A model generated the notes under the pieces. It did no database searches, was not told the origin of the DNA, and saw only the letters and a program-made list of their open reading frames with translations. The position numbers and the translations under genes are program-made. A stretch of DNA of 23,552 bases from DATAEY01 sp038199035 (GTDB lineage Bacteria > Actinomycetota > Thermoleophilia > Solirubrobacterales > Solirubrobacteraceae): positions 1-23,552 of the forward strand of contig JBBPZM010000077.1 in the NCBI GenBank assembly GCA_038199035.1, read 5' to 3'. Shown piece by piece: positions 21,687 through 23,552 of this stretch. Each line of letters opens with the position of its first letter. Positions within the stretch are counted from its first letter, which is position 1.

Positions 21687-22883
21687 ATGGAATCCCCGGC
21701 GCCTCGCCACCTCGAGATGGCCGTCGAACTGGCCCGGGGAGCCGTCGAGTGCCTGCCTGTCGGCGGCCTCGCGGTCAAGCTCCAGGAGGCCGAGCGGGAA
21801 GGACGGCCGCTGCGCGTGAAGCTCGGGATCGACCCCACCGCGCCCGACATCCACCTCGGTCACACCGTGGTCCTGGGGCGCCTGCGGCGCTTTCAGGACC
21901 GCGGTCACACGGTAGTGCTCATCGTCGGCGACTACACCGCGCGCGTCGGCGATCCCAGCGGCCGCTCCGTCACCCGACCTCTGCTCGAGGCCGAGCAGAT
22001 CGACCGCAACGCCGCCACCTTCCAGGCCCAGGCCGCGACCGTCCTCGACCCCGATCCCCAGCGGCTCGAGGTGGTGCGCAACGGGACGTGGCTGGACATG
22101 GCGGCGGAGGAGCTCTTCGCCCTGGCCAGGACGACCACCGTCGCGCAGCTCCTCGAGCGCGAGGACTTCGCCCGCCGCCATGCCGCGCGGGAGCCGATCT
22201 CGGTGCTCGAGCTGCTCTACCCGCTGCTACAGGGCTTCGACTCGGTCGCGGTCCGCGCCGACGTCGAGCTGGGCGGCACCGACCAGAAGTTCAACCTCCT
22301 GCTGGGTCGCGAGATCCAGCGCGCCTACGGACAGCCAGAGCAGGTCGTCATGACCCTCCCGGTCCTTCCCGGCATCGACGGCGATCGCCGGATGTCCAAG
22401 ACGCTCGACAACTACATCGGCGTGACCGAGCCGCCCGAGGAGATCTACGGGAAGACGCTGCGCGTGCCCGACGCGGCGCTCGGGACCTGGCAGGCCCTCC
22501 TCCTCGACCAGCCTCCGGACGAAACGCGGCCGCGCGAGGCCAAGCGCGCACTGGCCCGGGCGCTGGTCGCCCGCTTCCACGGCCCGCAGGCGGCAGACGA
22601 GGCCGAGCGCCACTTCGATCGCCTCCACGTCGAGCACCTTCCGCCCGAGGAGATGCCCGACGGGCGCTTCGAGGCCCTGGACGGAATCGCCCACGTTCCC
22701 TCAATCGTGTCGCAGCTGTTCGGGGTCTCGACCTCGGAGGCTCGGCGCCTCCAGGCCCAGGGAGCGGTGCGCCTCGATGGCAGGGCGCTGGCCGGAGAGG
22801 AGCTGGACGTGCCCGTCGAGCGGCTCGACGGGGCGGTGCTCCAGGTCGGCAAGCGCCGCTTTCGCCGCCTGAGGGCGGGCTGA
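21687..22883 (+). CDS. tyrS: Tyrosyl-tRNA synthetase
   Basis: Class Ic aminoacyl-tRNA synthetase that charges tRNA-Tyr. The 398-residue product belongs to the TyrZ-like branch: the HIGH motif is HLGH (56-59, in IDPTAPDIHLGHTVVLGRLR), the KMSKS loop is RMSKT (235-239, in GDRRMSKTLDN), and VELGGTDQKFNLLLGR (193-208) binds tyrosine and ATP. A C-terminal S4 RNA-binding domain (about 340-398; SEARRLQAQGAVRLDGRAL) is complete. The ATG at 21687 follows TAGCAT by 8 bases and has no Shine-Dalgarno sequence, which suggests a leaderless mRNA. No T-box leader is present. It runs codirectionally into the rRNA promoter region. Confidence 0.97.
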   Translation: MESPAPRHLEMAVELARGAVECLPVGGLAVKLQEAEREGRPLRVKLGIDPTAPDIHLGHTVVLGRLRRFQDRGHTVVLIVGDYTARVGDPSGRSVTRPLLEAEQIDRNAATFQAQAATVLDPDPQRLEVVRNGTWLDMAAEELFALARTTTVAQLLEREDFARRHAAREPISVLELLYPLLQGFDSVAVRADVELGGTDQKFNLLLGREIQRAYGQPEQVVMTLPVLPGIDGDRRMSKTLDNYIGVTEPPEEIYGKTLRVPDAALGTWQALLLDQPPDETRPREAKRALARALVARFHGPQAADEAERHFDRLHVEHLPPEEMPDGRFEALDGIAHVPSIVSQLFGVSTSEARRLQAQGAVRLDGRALAGEELDVPVERLDGAVLQVGKRRFRRLRAG

Positions 22884-22933
22884 GCCGGCGATCGGCGGCC
22901 TGCCTGCGCCGCCCGAGCGGCTCGTCGTGGCGC

Positions 22934-22939
22934 TATACT
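22934..22939 (+). promoter_or_regulatory. Probable rRNA operon -10 box TATACT
   Basis: TATACT is the best -10 hexamer between tyrS and the 16S gene, about 295 bases before the mature 16S end. No convincing -35 box lies 16-19 bases upstream (sequence there is GCCCGA-like), so an accessory factor or extended contacts may be needed. Confidence 0.5.
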
Positions 22940-22945
22940 GCCCGG

Positions 22946-23233
22946 TCCGCCCGCGTGGCTTGCTGCCCGCGGCGCGCTGACAGCGAGGGAAGCACCCTCC
23001 GAGAGGCGTGGCGGTCTTTGAAAACTCGACAGCATGCGCACTGGCTGGCCGATTTCTCGGCTCGGGCAGTGCGTCCAGGTTCGACCGTCGCCGCGTCGTG
23101 GAAACGCGGCTGCAGCGACGGCTGAGCAGAACCCGTCATGCACCCGACGCCCGCTCGTGTACAGGGGCGTCGCCATGGGTGCGCGACAACTCTTTGTGAG
23201 AGCCGGCCGCTCACGCGGTGGGCTCAGCAGTTC
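22946..23233 (+). promoter_or_regulatory. rRNA leader with boxA-like element and processing hairpins
   Basis: GGTCTTTGAAA (23014-23024) resembles the boxA antitermination element of rRNA leaders (TCTTTGAAAA type), bound by NusB-S10. A stem-loop at 23085-23121 pairs CCGTCGC with GCGACGG and CGCGT with ACGCG, and a second hairpin at 23200-23225 pairs GAGCC with GGCTC. These are plausible RNase processing or leader structures. I see no protein-coding gene or tRNA in 22884-23233. Confidence 0.5.

Positions 23234-23552
<319 letters not shown>

Noticed and set aside
22884..23233. tRNA gene in the rRNA leader
   Set aside because: No cloverleaf with a TTCGA-type T-loop and matched acceptor stem could be built; AGGTTCGACC at 23077 lacks the other arms.

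Overview
The window is GC-rich (about 70%), densely packed chromosomal DNA. It ends in the first ~320 bases of a 16S rRNA gene whose signature stretches look actinobacterial. Small intergenic gaps, GTG starts, 4-base GTGA overlaps and -10 motifs placed 7-9 bases before start codons fit an actinobacterium. The 16S start together with the gene set suggests a deep branch such as Thermoleophilia/Solirubrobacterales, but I cannot confirm this without a database.

Layout. (1) 1-3409: 3' end of ilvC, a decayed toxin-antitoxin scrap, then a class V aminotransferase overlapping serA (a probable serine-synthesis pair). (2) 3481-5236: a zinc-free MDR oxidoreductase convergent with an ArsR-like regulator. 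(3) 5290-5722: a frameshifted VapC-type PIN toxin without a recognisable antitoxin. (4) 5734-7431: a short leucine-rich leader peptide followed by leuA. (5) 7432-7927: a gene graveyard with a truncated exported-protein start and an antisense Uma2 fragment. (6) 7928-13279: a compact operon of XRE-cupin regulator, leuC, leuD, Tam-like methyltransferase, leuB and ilvE, headed by a perfect 8-4-8 palindrome over the -10 motif. (7) 13283-16129: a structured leader, cimA (citramalate synthase) and a DegT-family aminotransferase. (8) 16256-18734: a small three-helix membrane protein, argH and mpg. (9) 18748-21678 (minus): a class A penicillin-binding protein divergent from tyrS. (10) 22884-23552: rRNA promoter, leader and the start of 16S rRNA.

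Together the genes form a branched-chain amino acid locus. LeuA starts the leucine branch. CimA starts a threonine-independent route to 2-oxobutyrate for isoleucine. LeuCD and LeuB can process both isopropylmalate and citramalate intermediates, IlvC serves the shared trunk, and IlvE does the final transamination. The points most worth following up are the leucine leader before leuA, a stem that hides the cimA ribosome-binding site behind a possible small leader ORF, the methyltransferase inside the leuD-leuB junction (candidate substrate 3-isopropylmalate), the self-operator of the XRE-cupin gene, and a recurring TAGNNT motif placed for leaderless transcription.
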